Assembly (NCBI RefSeq): GCF_042665295.1
Contig: NZ_JBHTCO010000015.1
Coordinates: forward strand, 1-64,000
Length of the DNA: 64,000 nucleotides
Source of the DNA: Scopulibacillus_A cellulosilyticus
GTDB taxonomy: Bacteria > Bacillota > Bacilli > Bacillales > Sporolactobacillaceae
Direction of reading: 5' to 3'
Shown: positions 1 to 8,427 of the stretch, piece by piece
Layout: each line of letters begins with the position of its first letter
How positions within the stretch are numbered: position 1 is the first letter of the stretch
The notes under the pieces: model-generated
Databases searched by the model: none
What the model was told of the DNA's origin: nothing
The model's input: only the letters and a program-made list of their open reading frames with translations
Translations under genes and position numbers: made by a program

Positions 1-217
1 ATAAAGTTTGGATGCGAACATCCTTATTAAAGCTGTTAAACAGCGATACTTTCAATCGTTATGATCCTTAGCTTTTACTGAAAAGTTGCCCTTTCAATCA
101 CGCTTGGCTTTTGTTTAGTTTTCAAGGAACAAAGAGCGTATCCACTCGATTACGCTTCGATTTGCGTCGAGTAACCGCAGACGCAATCTTTTATCAATAC
201 TGTTTTTCAACAGCAAC
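1..217 (-). promoter_or_regulatory. rRNA operon leader (upstream of 16S)
   Basis: Read leftward, this stretch contains the motif TGTTCCTTGAAAACTAAACA, nearly identical to the leader that precedes 16S rRNA in Bacillus rrn operons. It also has a boxA-like GCTCTTTG around 131-140, and at the very edge AAACTTTAT, which in Bacillus sits just before the 16S start. I infer that 16S rRNA begins within a few bases outside the window. No rRNA gene lies inside it. Confidence 0.8.
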
Positions 218-223
218 TCTATT

Positions 224-252
224 ATTATATCACATTATCAATTTAAAATCAA
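224..252 (-). promoter_or_regulatory. rrn promoter P2
   Basis: Leftward sigma-A promoter: -35 TTGATT at 247-252, 17-bp spacer, -10 TATAAT at 224-229. It lies directly upstream of the rRNA leader, so it is the proximal member of a tandem rrn promoter pair. Confidence 0.8.
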
Positions 253-296
253 TAACTTTTTTTGTTAGTTATTTTTTTATCTTAGCGACTTAATTT

Positions 297-324
297 ATTA
301 TAAACAAAAAAAATAATAAATCAA
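297..324 (-). promoter_or_regulatory. rrn promoter P1
   Basis: Second leftward promoter 73 bp upstream of P2: -35 TTGATT at 319-324, 16-bp spacer, -10 TATAAT at 297-302. Tandem P1/P2 promoters are usual for Bacillus rrn operons. Confidence 0.7.
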
Positions 325-423
325 TAGTATTTTTGAAATTTATCAATATGGCACCTATAGTTAAAAAATTGATCTGATTAGCTAACTTAAAAATCATTCT
401 TTAAATCGTTTGTAAAAGGTTTA

Positions 424-460
424 AAAAACCGATTCTCTTTACATTGTGAGAATCGGTTTT
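424..460 (-). terminator. terminator of the thiol dioxygenase gene
   Basis: Inverted repeat AAAACCGATTCTC / GAGAATCGGTTTT with a 10-base loop, ending in a T run when read leftward. It lies 34 bases after the dioxygenase stop codon. Confidence 0.8.
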
Positions 461-493
461 ATCGTATTTTAAAACCTTAATTACCGTTCAATC

Positions 494-1078
494 CTATTTT
501 TTCGGGGTATATTCTACTTGTTTTTCTTCCGCTAAATAGATCCCTTCTTCGGCTAATGGAGAAAAGACTCGGAATTTACGTAATTGTTTTCCATAAACAT
601 GTATTGTTATTGCAGTTTGATCCCCCACTGCCTCGAGGATATGGCAATCTGCCGGAGGTAAGAGTTTTCCGGTAGATTGTTGACTTATAACTATTGTATT
701 AGAATGTTTCAGTTTGACGACATTACTCGATATTTCCTCTAATTGTATGAAATTTTCCGCCTTAATCTGACCAGCAACTACCCCTTCAGCTCCCCAAGTT
801 CCATCGTGGTCATGCAGCCCGGTTCTCTGTCCGGGTTTCCAAACTAGAGCAATGACTTCAAAACGATCCTTAGGATCACAGTACAATGAGTGCCGTGCAT
901 AAGAATCGTTACTTGGCTTTCTTTTCGCTGGAGGAAGCCATGAATCCGACTGAACAAGTTTACCAACTAGCCTTTCAGCATCAACCACCAGTTCATCATC
1001 GCTTTTATTTTGTTCCACTATGGCGGTCATTTCACCTACAAAATCTTCTAGCGTGTATCCATTGGTTTGATGTTCCAT
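494..1078 (-). CDS. cysteine dioxygenase family (cupin thiol dioxygenase)
   Basis: 194-aa single-domain cupin. Residues 87-96 (GLHDHDGTWG) supply the first two iron-binding histidines (H89, H91) and H146 in DCHILEAV the third. R62 and Y162 sit where thiol dioxygenases bind the substrate carboxylate and position the thiol. Family members oxidise cysteine (or 3-mercaptopropionate) to the sulfinate with O2 and Fe(II) in the cytoplasm; the exact thiol substrate cannot be told from sequence. The ATG follows GGAGG at 7-base spacing. The gene stands alone, is followed by a terminator, and is preceded by a sigma-54-type promoter. The adjacent upstream gene is a sigma-54 activator, so inducible control by that protein is the likely arrangement (inference). 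Confidence 0.85.
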   Translation of the reverse strand: MEHQTNGYTLEDFVGEMTAIVEQNKSDDELVVDAERLVGKLVQSDSWLPPAKRKPSNDSYARHSLYCDPKDRFEVIALVWKPGQRTGLHDHDGTWGAEGVVAGQIKAENFIQLEEISSNVVKLKHSNTIVISQQSTGKLLPPADCHILEAVGDQTAITIHVYGKQLRKFRVFSPLAEEGIYLAEEKQVEYTPKK

Positions 1079-1111
1079 AAGAAGCCCTCCTTTATTTGAT
1101 ACCTAATCAAA

Positions 1112-1128
1112 TGCAATAATCATGCCAA
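1112..1128 (-). promoter_or_regulatory. sigma-54 (-24/-12) promoter of the dioxygenase gene
   Basis: Leftward sequence TTGGCATGATTATTGCA matches the sigma-54 consensus TGGCAY-R-N4-TTGCW with exact spacing. The expected transcription start, near 1100, leaves a short leader carrying the AAGGAGG site before the ATG at 1078. I found no equally good sigma-A promoter here. The rest of the 1129-1419 gap holds no gene I can see; enhancer sites for the activator would be expected there. Confidence 0.75.
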
Positions 1129-1419
1129 CATTATGCAGATGATAATTAAGAAGGGTTTATGATTATTTTTTCTTGATATATGGGGATTTGTAGGGAAAGT
1201 CCAGCTTAAATGTTATGTTGACTTTGATCTTACTTTTTGCAAGTTTGAAAAAGGATCTTACATTTCTGAAAAAGGAGGCTAAATTATTTAAAATACCTAT
1301 ACAAAAGACACGAGTGGTTTGAAGGGATTTTGACTTGATGGTTTTAATAAAAGTTCGGGATTTTTTAAAGAGACAGTACTAACTTTAATAATTAAGGCAG
1401 GAGAGCAGCCTAACTGCTG

Positions 1420-2874
1420 CTAATCCAAATGGATGCCATGTTTCTCCAATTTACGATAAAGAGTAGTCAGGCTGATATTTAAACTCTCTGCTATTCCTGA
1501 TTTATCTATTTTATCTTTATTGGTTGAAATACGTTCCAATAATACTTTTCGTTCAAATTGGGACACCATTTCAGCCAATCCCATTGAGTTTTGATTATTA
1601 AGTTTTTGATTTGCCTCATCTAATATATAATCGGGCAAATCATCAAAATCAAGGATTCCAGACTCATTCATGTTAATCATATACTCGACCGCATTTTGAA
1701 TCTGCCTTATATTACCCGGCCAATCGTAGTTAATCAGCCATTTTTCTAACCCTTCCTTAATTCTTGGTACATTTCTATTAAACAGAACACTGTATTTTTC
1801 TATAAAGTGAGATAAAAATAAAGGGATGTCATCGCGCCTCTCTCTTAAAGGCATGATGCGGAAGGGTATGACATTAATTCTGTAATATAAATCCTCTCGA
1901 AATGTTCCTTTCTTCACCATTGATTCAAGATTTTTATTCGTTGCCGATATGATCCTTACATTTATGGGGATAATTTGATTGCCACCCACTCTTTCAATAC
2001 ACTTTTCTTCCAATACTCTTAAAAGCTTAGGCTGCAAAGAAAGCGGCAAATCGCCTATTTCGTCCAAAAAAATCGTACCGTTGTTTGCCAGCTCAAATTT
2101 CCCAGGCTTCCCTTGGCGTCTTGCTCCAGTAAAAGCGCCCCCTTCATAACCAAAAAGTTCGCTTTCCAATAATTGTTCGGGAATTGCACTGCAATTAACC
2201 GGAATAAAGGGTTTATGATTTTCCTTGCCTTCATAATGGATCGCTTGGGCAAGCAGCTCTTTTCCTGTTCCATTTTCACCCCTGATGATGACCGTACTAG
2301 GGCTTTTGCAAATTTTTCTAGCCTTCTTAATAAGAGATAGAAAATCTGCATTTTTTCCAATGATTGAATCGAATGTATGGCGTTTTGAAGGTGTTGAGTC
2401 CAGCTCACGAATTTGGCAGTCTCCTGTTTCAATCATTTCTTGTAACAATAATTTGTTTACTATTAATCCGCTTATATGTTTCAAATATTTAGATAAATCA
2501 CCGGAATGTTCAACTATTGTTTTTCTTTGTTCAGGTGTAAATCCGATAAAACCGATGACACCGACCGGTTTATTCTTTTTAACAATCGGAAATCCTATTG
2601 TTGCCAATTCTGTACATTGTTCATTGAAAATACAATAACGGCATTTTTGACTATCCTTCCGCCGATCAAAAATCATTCCAGGCTGCCCGGTTTTTAAAAT
2701 TGTTTCAAAAAATGATCCTTTCGGTACGGGTTTTCCGACCAATTGCTGATGAAAGCCTGTGCCAGCCACTCTTATATTGTTTTGGTCTATTATAGAAACA
2801 TCTAATCCTAATATCCGGGCCAGATTATCTGAGTACTCTTGAGCAAAGTCTTTTATTTTTGAAATGCTGGCCAT
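1420..2874 (-). CDS. sigma-54-dependent transcriptional activator
   Basis: 484-aa three-part enhancer-binding protein. Residues 1-150 form a sensory domain with a cysteine cluster C78-X2-C81-X5-C87 that could bind metal, heme or a thiol. Residues about 168-400 are the AAA+ domain: Walker A GENGTGKE at 199-206, the sigma-54-contacting GAFTGA at 246-251, Walker B TIFLDEIGD at 267-275. The last 45 residues form a Fis-type helix-turn-helix. Such proteins hydrolyse ATP to open sigma-54 promoter complexes. The start follows GAGGTG. The gene reads toward the dioxygenase gene, whose promoter is of the sigma-54 type, so that gene is the obvious target (inference). The inducer is unknown; the cysteine cluster makes a thiol or redox signal conceivable. 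Confidence 0.9.
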   Translation of the reverse strand: MASISKIKDFAQEYSDNLARILGLDVSIIDQNNIRVAGTGFHQQLVGKPVPKGSFFETILKTGQPGMIFDRRKDSQKCRYCIFNEQCTELATIGFPIVKKNKPVGVIGFIGFTPEQRKTIVEHSGDLSKYLKHISGLIVNKLLLQEMIETGDCQIRELDSTPSKRHTFDSIIGKNADFLSLIKKARKICKSPSTVIIRGENGTGKELLAQAIHYEGKENHKPFIPVNCSAIPEQLLESELFGYEGGAFTGARRQGKPGKFELANNGTIFLDEIGDLPLSLQPKLLRVLEEKCIERVGGNQIIPINVRIISATNKNLESMVKKGTFREDLYYRINVIPFRIMPLRERRDDIPLFLSHFIEKYSVLFNRNVPRIKEGLEKWLINYDWPGNIRQIQNAVEYMINMNESGILDFDDLPDYILDEANQKLNNQNSMGLAEMVSQFERKVLLERISTNKDKIDKSGIAESLNISLTTLYRKLEKHGIHLD

Positions 2875-3059
2875 TTTTTAAACACCTCACTGCATCCCCA
2901 AAATATCGTTGGTTAATCAACACATAGTTTTATAATATATATTTTAACATGAAGCAGTAATTAAAAATTTTAAATTTTATCTCCCATAAATACCTTCTTT
3001 CTTGTTAATTGCAATATTACGGAACAATACCAACCCTCTTTAATGATTAAGAAAGGAAA

Positions 3060-3096
3060 GCAAAGGAACAGGTACATAGAATACCTGCTCCCTTGC
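3060..3096 (-). terminator. terminator of the sucrose operon
   Basis: Hairpin with 15-base arms (GCAAGGGAGCAGGTA against TACCTGTTCCTTTGC, two imperfect pairs), 4 bases downstream of the hydrolase stop codon. Confidence 0.75.
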
Positions 3097-3100
3097 ATTT

Positions 3101-4561
3101 TTACTTCCAAATATCTTTTAGGCTCCAATAAGTAAAGTCAATGACATGCGCATCACCATTTTCTGCAAATAATTCAATGCCCAGTCTTTCTTCTTTTGGA
3201 TGGATTCGGCTTGTCATTGTTGCCTCCCCGTTATTGGCGAACACTTCAATTGAGGATCGGTCTATATACACCCGTAAAGAAAGCACCTGGTCAGATTCAA
3301 GAATTGTACGTCTATTCCCGTCTTTTTCTTTACCGCACTTTGAGCAATCCAGTGTCAGCTTTTGATTTTCTTTTTGATAAAATAATAAAGTCTCTTCCTG
3401 ATTAATGCTGCGTATCTTCAAACCTACAGTATGAGCAGTTGTTTTTGCCATGTCAAAATCTATTTTTAGTTCAATAAGATTATCTTTTGTTTCAACTAGA
3501 TAACTTCCGTTAATAGATTGGTTTGTACACACATGATGCTCAGATTCACGCAATAAAGTTAATTCCTCTACCGGATTCATTAAGATCTTGTTATTTTCCC
3601 CTAATCTTAGTTCCCTTGGCAATGTTAAGGCCCCGCACCATCCATCTTCCTTCGTTGGCATTTTTGACTCCCACATATCCATCCAGCCAATGGCAATGCG
3701 GCGGCCTTTAGCATCAAGGAATGTTTGAACAGCATAAAAATCATGTCCATGATCTAATTCTGTGAATGAACCGTATATAAATTCGTTTGTTTCGTAGTCA
3801 TAATCACCAACAAAATAACCCGTTTGAAAAAGGTTTTGATATAAATCCCCATCTGACTCAATACCTTGAGGAGAACACATTAATATATATTTTCCATCCA
3901 ACTCAAAGAAGTCCGGGCATTCCCACATATATCCAAGATTCTCGTTACCTTGTGCCAGGACACCGATATATTCCCATTCTCTTAAATTTAAAGAACTGTA
4001 TAGAATAACCCTTCCAACATCGTCCTTCGTCGAATTTCCCACCACCATATACCACTTGTCATTATATTTCCAAACCTTAGGGTCCCGGAAATGATGGGAA
4101 CTGTCAGCCGGCGGTGCGGCAATAACAGGATTTTTATGTGATTTTTCAAAATGAATGCCATCTTTACTGACTGCAATATTTTGATTTTCATAGAAAAGAT
4201 CTTTTTCTTGATCTAAGATGTGATGGCCTGTATAGATTAATGTTAGCTCCCCATTATTATCAACCGCGCTGCCCGAAAAACATCCACAGTTATCTTCAGG
4301 AGCTATCGCGATAGGCAAATGCTCCCAATGAACGAGGTCTTTACTTTTAACATGCCCCCAGTGCATTGGACCCCAATCCGCGCTATAAGGATGATGTTGA
4401 TAGAAAACATGGTATTCTCCATTAAATTGGATAAGGCCGTTCGGATCATTGATCCAGTTTGCCGGTGCCATGATATGATATCCAAGACGATAGCGTGGAT
4501 TTACTTTTTTTGCTGCCTCACTTACGGCATCATTTGCATTTGCCAATTGTTTAAGTTTCAT
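3101..4561 (-). CDS. sacA: sucrose-6-phosphate hydrolase / beta-fructofuranosidase (GH32)
   Basis: 486-aa glycoside hydrolase family 32 protein. The three signature blocks are intact: WINDPNG at 36-42 (nucleophile D39), FRDP at 158-161 (transition-state stabiliser D160) and ECPDF at 214-218 (acid/base E214). A C-terminal beta-sandwich follows from about residue 345. There is no signal peptide, so it acts in the cytoplasm. GH32 enzymes of this size split sucrose or sucrose-6-phosphate. The partner here is a proton symporter, not a PTS enzyme, so unphosphorylated sucrose is the more likely substrate. It is the second gene of a two-gene operon, 59 bp after the permease, under the operator-covered promoter at about 6068-6096. 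The gene symbol is by family and not certain. Confidence 0.85.
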   Translation of the reverse strand: MKLKQLANANDAVSEAAKKVNPRYRLGYHIMAPANWINDPNGLIQFNGEYHVFYQHHPYSADWGPMHWGHVKSKDLVHWEHLPIAIAPEDNCGCFSGSAVDNNGELTLIYTGHHILDQEKDLFYENQNIAVSKDGIHFEKSHKNPVIAAPPADSSHHFRDPKVWKYNDKWYMVVGNSTKDDVGRVILYSSLNLREWEYIGVLAQGNENLGYMWECPDFFELDGKYILMCSPQGIESDGDLYQNLFQTGYFVGDYDYETNEFIYGSFTELDHGHDFYAVQTFLDAKGRRIAIGWMDMWESKMPTKEDGWCGALTLPRELRLGENNKILMNPVEELTLLRESEHHVCTNQSINGSYLVETKDNLIELKIDFDMAKTTAHTVGLKIRSINQEETLLFYQKENQKLTLDCSKCGKEKDGNRRTILESDQVLSLRVYIDRSSIEVFANNGEATMTSRIHPKEERLGIELFAENGDAHVIDFTYWSLKDIWK

Positions 4562-4620
4562 TTTATTTCATCTCCCAATATTAATTCCAAAAACTATCTA
4601 AAAATTTATACAAACCATAT

Positions 4621-5871
4621 TTAAACGGCAGATACTTTGTTCCCCGCACTATTTTGAATCTCTTTTTCTATCTTCTTATTTTTACTTAGAAAGAAGACGG
4701 AAAAGATGGTAAATATAAAGACAACCGAGCTGATAATAAGAAATGTTACATTAAATCCTGACTTATCATATAAAGAGCCAATCAAGGATGAAAAGGCGAT
4801 AACCCCTACTTGTCCAGAAATTTGAAACCCAATTAAATAAATCGTTGCCGATAATCTTGAATCAAAATTAAGTACGATATATTTAAAAATGGCTACAACC
4901 AAAATCGGGGTTTCAAATCCATGCAATAGCTTAATCAAAGATAACCCAATAACACTGCTGACTAATGCCGATCCGGCAATACGCGAGCCCATGATAATAC
5001 CGGCTAATGTAAGTGAACGCTTTGCCCCAAGCTTATTAACTATAAACGGAGCAACAAACATCATAGCTGATTCAACAAAAACCTGGAAAGAGTTAAGATA
5101 TCCATAGAACTTATCACCCGTACTTGCATCAGAAAAATGCTTAGTAAAAAAAATCGGAAATAATTGTTGATCATAAATTGTATAGATACATGATGTTCCA
5201 AATAAGAAAATAATTAAGCACCAGAATCTTCTAAGTTTAAATGTATTAACAATATTTTTTAAATTAAGAGCGGATGTTTCCTTTTTTTCTTCTTTACTCA
5301 TTTCAATTTTATAGAAACAATTAATAAGGAAGAAAGCAAAACCAGCTGCCGAAGCAAGCCAGAAATTCACGTGGGGGTTATAACTTGATAAAATGCCTGC
5401 TATAAATGCGCCAATTGCATATCCAAGAGATCCCCACATTCTAGACGCACCAAATTCAAAATGAAATTTGCGGCTTAACTTTTCTGAATATGATTCAAGA
5501 AAACCAACGCCTCCAATAAATGCTGCACCTAGATAAACCGCCCCAAGTATAGCACCGAGTAAGAAATTAGAATGTAATAACGGTTCATAAATGTAGATTA
5601 GAAATGGTCCGGTCCCCATTAAAAGAATGTTCTGAAACCACACTAACGTTTTCTTTGTTCCGAGTTTATCCCCAACTACCCCATAAATAAGCATAAATAT
5701 TAAAGTCACTGTTGAATTAATCGAATATAATGTTCCTGTTTGTACACCTGTTAAGCCAAGCGTCCTGTTTAACCAAATAGCATAAAATGCCCACCATACT
5801 GACCAGGCAACAAAAAAGAAAAACAGGTAACCCGATGTAAACCAATAATTTTTATTTTTGAACAAATTCAT
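4621..5871 (-). CDS. oligosaccharide:H+ symporter (sucrose permease, LacY/CscB type)
   Basis: 416-aa, 12-helix major facilitator of the oligosaccharide:proton symporter family. The N-terminus NKNYWFTSGYLFFFFVAWSV closely resembles LacY/CscB openings. Paired with a GH32 hydrolase, it most likely imports sucrose across the cytoplasmic membrane. I chose the ATG at 5871, preceded by AAGGAAGGAGC at 8-base spacing; a longer frame to 5946 lacks a ribosome binding site. The gene heads the permease-hydrolase operon. The leader is about 190 bases and contains a cre-like site. Other beta-fructosides such as raffinose are possible substrates. Confidence 0.85.
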   Translation of the reverse strand: MNLFKNKNYWFTSGYLFFFFVAWSVWWAFYAIWLNRTLGLTGVQTGTLYSINSTVTLIFMLIYGVVGDKLGTKKTLVWFQNILLMGTGPFLIYIYEPLLHSNFLLGAILGAVYLGAAFIGGVGFLESYSEKLSRKFHFEFGASRMWGSLGYAIGAFIAGILSSYNPHVNFWLASAAGFAFFLINCFYKIEMSKEEKKETSALNLKNIVNTFKLRRFWCLIIFLFGTSCIYTIYDQQLFPIFFTKHFSDASTGDKFYGYLNSFQVFVESAMMFVAPFIVNKLGAKRSLTLAGIIMGSRIAGSALVSSVIGLSLIKLLHGFETPILVVAIFKYIVLNFDSRLSATIYLIGFQISGQVGVIAFSSLIGSLYDKSGFNVTFLIISSVVFIFTIFSVFFLSKNKKIEKEIQNSAGNKVSAV

Positions 5872-5926
5872 GATTTTTTGCTCCTTCCTTATTAAAGGCA
5901 ATTGACCGTTAATTTTTGAAACAAAA

Positions 5927-5941
5927 TTGTAATCGGTTACA
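5927..5941 (-). promoter_or_regulatory. cre (CcpA) site in sucrose operon leader
   Basis: TTGTAATCGGTTACA matches the Bacillus cre consensus WTGNAANCGNWNNCW at every fixed position. It lies about 120 bases downstream of the predicted transcription start, a position where CcpA acts as a roadblock. Confidence 0.55.
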
Positions 5942-6048
5942 AGCAATATTAAGAAAAAGAGAAAAACTATGTTTAAGATTACATTTTCATAAGATAAGTT
6001 GTTACAGTTCTAAATGTTTGTAAAATTCTATTCACACATAAAATAACT

Positions 6049-6062
6049 TGGCAGCGCTCCCA
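6049..6062 (-). promoter_or_regulatory. second cre-like site at the transcription start
   Basis: TGGGAGCGCTGCCA (leftward) is a near-perfect palindrome fitting the core TGNNANCGNTNNCA. It overlaps the expected +1 of the sucrose promoter. Confidence 0.5.
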
Positions 6063-6067
6063 AAAAT

Positions 6068-6096
6068 ATTATATGTCAACCGGTTTCATATGTCAA
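6068..6096 (-). promoter_or_regulatory. perfect sigma-A promoter of the sucrose operon
   Basis: Leftward TTGACA (6091-6096), exactly 17 bases, then TATAAT (6068-6073): a full-consensus promoter that would be very strong if not repressed. Both hexamers lie inside the operator repeats. Confidence 0.85.
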
Positions 6097-6108
6097 CCGG
6101 TTGACATA
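6072..6108. promoter_or_regulatory. two overlapping LacI-type operators
   Basis: 6089-6108 is a perfect 20-bp palindrome, TATGTCAACCGGTTGACATA, with the central CG typical of LacI-family operators. 6072-6090 repeats its left half (TATGTCAACCGGTT) 17 bp away. Together they cover the spacer and both hexamers of the sucrose promoter. The probable ligand is the LacI-family protein encoded at 8428-9420. Confidence 0.75.
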
Positions 6109-6364
6109 TTTCGGTCAACTTGAAAAGGGATTTCACCCCATATGTATAAAAAAGGAAGAAGGGGATTAGAAAGATTATATCAGACCAAAACTTTTATATA
6201 TCAATGATAGGGATTTTGCAAATCTATGATTATGATTACGACTTTTTACAAGCCGTCGGCAACTGAGTCTGACCATATATTAATCCTTGGCTAGGGCGGA
6301 TTTTTCCTTACCCTAGGAATCTAATAAATCAATAATGAACAAGAAGCTCTTAGGGAATGTTGAA
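6109..6364. other. gene-free stretch upstream of the sucrose promoter
   Basis: No gene seen. Around 6291-6325 there is a loose dyad (CTAGGG ... CCCTAG). It could be a weak terminator for the leftward exporter's upstream neighbour, or a relic; nothing firmer can be said. Confidence 0.4.
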
Positions 6365-7540
6365 TTATCTAGAAAATTGCTTTGCATGGGCAGGATTTTG
6401 CATGTAATTTCTTAGTAAAATAAATACCAACCCTAATATCAACGATAATAATCCTACTAATACGACGTATTGTGTACCTAATTCTGAAATAAATAATCCA
6501 CCTACAGCTGTACCAAATGTTGTGCCTAAGTTAACGGATGATAAAAATAATCCATTAGCGAAATCAGGAGCTTCTGGAGCTGCAGACGTAATCCAATATT
6601 GATTAATATTAGTTCCTATACCAGCCAATATTCCCCAAACTAAAGTAATAATAGCCATAGGTAAAGTAAATTGTCCTAATAAGAATAAAATGATGTAAAC
6701 GACTCCCAATGCAAAAGGAAAAGATATTACAAATTTGTTGGCATCTTTAGTCAGTAACTTCCCTGCCACAATGTTTCCAATAATATTTGCCCCGCCGAAT
6801 ATGACTAACATTACACTAATTAATGTCCCAGAGGTATTCGTAACGGCTTTAAGAAACTCAGCAAGATAACTATAAACCCCAAATATTGCTGAATTTAGTA
6901 AAATGACAGCAACAATGGAAAGCCAAGTAATTGTTTTTTTTAATACGCTTAACTGTTTTCCATAAGAAAGTCTTTCTTTAACAGGCATAGAAGGGAAAAG
7001 AACTAAAGTAGCTATAAATACTGCAGCGTTCACGATGGCGAAAAATGACATTGATATTTGAAACGAAACTGCACTTGCAAGAAAACTTGCGATTGGTACA
7101 CCAAGTACCATGCCCGCAGATACTCCAATAAAAACTTTCGAAACAGCTTTTGGAGCTTCTTCCTTGCGAACTGAGTTAGCTGCCATTGTAAAAGCTGCCG
7201 AAAAATAGATTGGATGAAAAATGGCTGGAATCACACGCGCAATGATTGCAATGGCATAGTTAGATGTGAATATGGAGACAATGTTACCTAAAACGAAAAT
7301 ACCAAGTACAAATAACATTGCCTTCTTACGATTTATCCCCGAAAATAATAACGGCATCGTTGGGCCAGATATTGCAACAGTAAGTGCGAAGAGACTCACC
7401 ATCCACCCGGCCTTAGATACACTGATATGAAAGTGATCAGCAATGTAGGGTAATATCCCTATAACTCCCATTTCAGTATTTATGATTCCGAAAGCCCCTA
7501 TGGTCAATATAAATATAAGTAAACTATTTCGTTTAGACAA
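6365..7540 (-). CDS. MFS transporter, DHA1 (AraJ/Bcr-like) exporter
   Basis: 391-aa, 12-helix major facilitator. The opening SKRNSLLIFILTIGAFGIIN is typical of the 12-TMS drug:H+ antiporter-1 family (arabinose efflux/multidrug type). I chose the TTG start at 7540 because AGGAG lies 8 bases before it; seven more codons can be read upstream but have no ribosome binding site. It follows the lipoprotein gene by about 20 bases, so the two probably share a transcript. Substrate unknown. A second exporter of the same class is encoded at 52033-53211. Confidence 0.75.
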   Translation of the reverse strand: MSKRNSLLIFILTIGAFGIINTEMGVIGILPYIADHFHISVSKAGWMVSLFALTVAISGPTMPLLFSGINRKKAMLFVLGIFVLGNIVSIFTSNYAIAIIARVIPAIFHPIYFSAAFTMAANSVRKEEAPKAVSKVFIGVSAGMVLGVPIASFLASAVSFQISMSFFAIVNAAVFIATLVLFPSMPVKERLSYGKQLSVLKKTITWLSIVAVILLNSAIFGVYSYLAEFLKAVTNTSGTLISVMLVIFGGANIIGNIVAGKLLTKDANKFVISFPFALGVVYIILFLLGQFTLPMAIITLVWGILAGIGTNINQYWITSAAPEAPDFANGLFLSSVNLGTTFGTAVGGLFISELGTQYVVLVGLLSLILGLVFILLRNYMQNPAHAKQFSR

Positions 7541-7561
7541 AAAAATAACTCCTATCTTCAA

Positions 7562-8080
7562 TTATTTTTGTTTATTACTGATGGCAAACGTAACCTTTAC
7601 ATTCCCCTTGCCCAGGGAAGACACAAGATCGGAGACATCCTCAATATAACCAATCCTGGCGTACCCGCCATACGAATTGGAGAACGTATTATAAAAAAGC
7701 ACAAGAGAATTTGAAGACCAACACATAATCTCGCCCGCATGAATTGTTTCTGGCCGTTCAGTCGATTCGACGGGCAAATCTTTCGGCAAATGGTAATATT
7801 TTTCTCTGCCATTCAACTCGGTCATATCGACCGTCATTGGCAGTTGTGAAATTAATGCCCGTGTTGTTTTGTTATCATAAAGCTTTGCTGTGAACACTTT
7901 ACTGCCAACCGTAATTTTCATGGTTTTCATCTTCTCCACCTCGGATTTTTTAGTGTTCTCAATGATTTTTCCAGTATCATTGCTCTTAGTGCCTTTTTCA
8001 TTATTACTGCCGCCGCAAGCTGTAAGAAGCATTGAAGTGGCCATTATAGACAAGAGTATCCATTTAAACCCTTTTCCCAT
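7562..8080 (-). CDS. lipoprotein with cyclophilin-like fold
   Basis: 172-aa predicted lipoprotein. Lipobox LTAC ends at C22 after a hydrophobic signal segment, followed by a low-complexity linker to about residue 50. Residues 54-168 resemble the small bacterial cyclophilin-like domain: KITVGSKVFTAKLYDN, the TVDMTEL strand, and GEIMCWSSNSLVLFYN. That domain usually lacks proven isomerase activity. The protein would be tethered to the outer face of the membrane. Start: ATG at 8080, 7 bases after AGGAGG; the TTG one codon earlier is less well placed. First gene of a pair with the MFS exporter. Role unknown. Confidence 0.7.
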   Translation of the reverse strand: MGKGFKWILLSIMATSMLLTACGGSNNEKGTKSNDTGKIIENTKKSEVEKMKTMKITVGSKVFTAKLYDNKTTRALISQLPMTVDMTELNGREKYYHLPKDLPVESTERPETIHAGEIMCWSSNSLVLFYNTFSNSYGGYARIGYIEDVSDLVSSLGKGNVKVTFAISNKQK

Positions 8081-8310
8081 CAATATGCCTCCTGATTTTT
8101 ACTCATAATTGCTTGGAAAATAACATAAATAAAGAGGGATTATCTTGAAACTGTTACTAACTCCTTTGCTATTTATTCTAGCGTGGTTTTTGCATATAGC
8201 AAATGCTTATATCTTATATCAAGATATGCCTTGTGGGTATTTCTTAAACATATATATTATGAAGCATTACGGGTGCTGCTGATAATTGAAATTGCGGAAT
8301 ATATTAAGAC

Positions 8311-8357
8311 AAAAGGAGAATACACCTAGTTTAAACACTAGATGTATTCTCCTTTTT
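8311..8357. terminator. bidirectional terminator after the LacI-family gene
   Basis: Long hairpin AGGAGAATACA...TGTATTCTCCT with A and T runs on both sides, between the regulator (read leftward) and the lipoprotein gene. The rest of 8081-8427 contains no gene I can see. Confidence 0.75.
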
Positions 8358-8427
8358 CTATTTAATATAGAATTAACATTATGAATATTTTCACCTTAAC
8401 TAACCTGCAAGTTACTTTCCACTATTT

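Noticed and set aside
111..293. 60-codon rightward open frame at the left edge
   Set aside because: It is antisense to the rrn leader and promoter, with no ribosome binding site.
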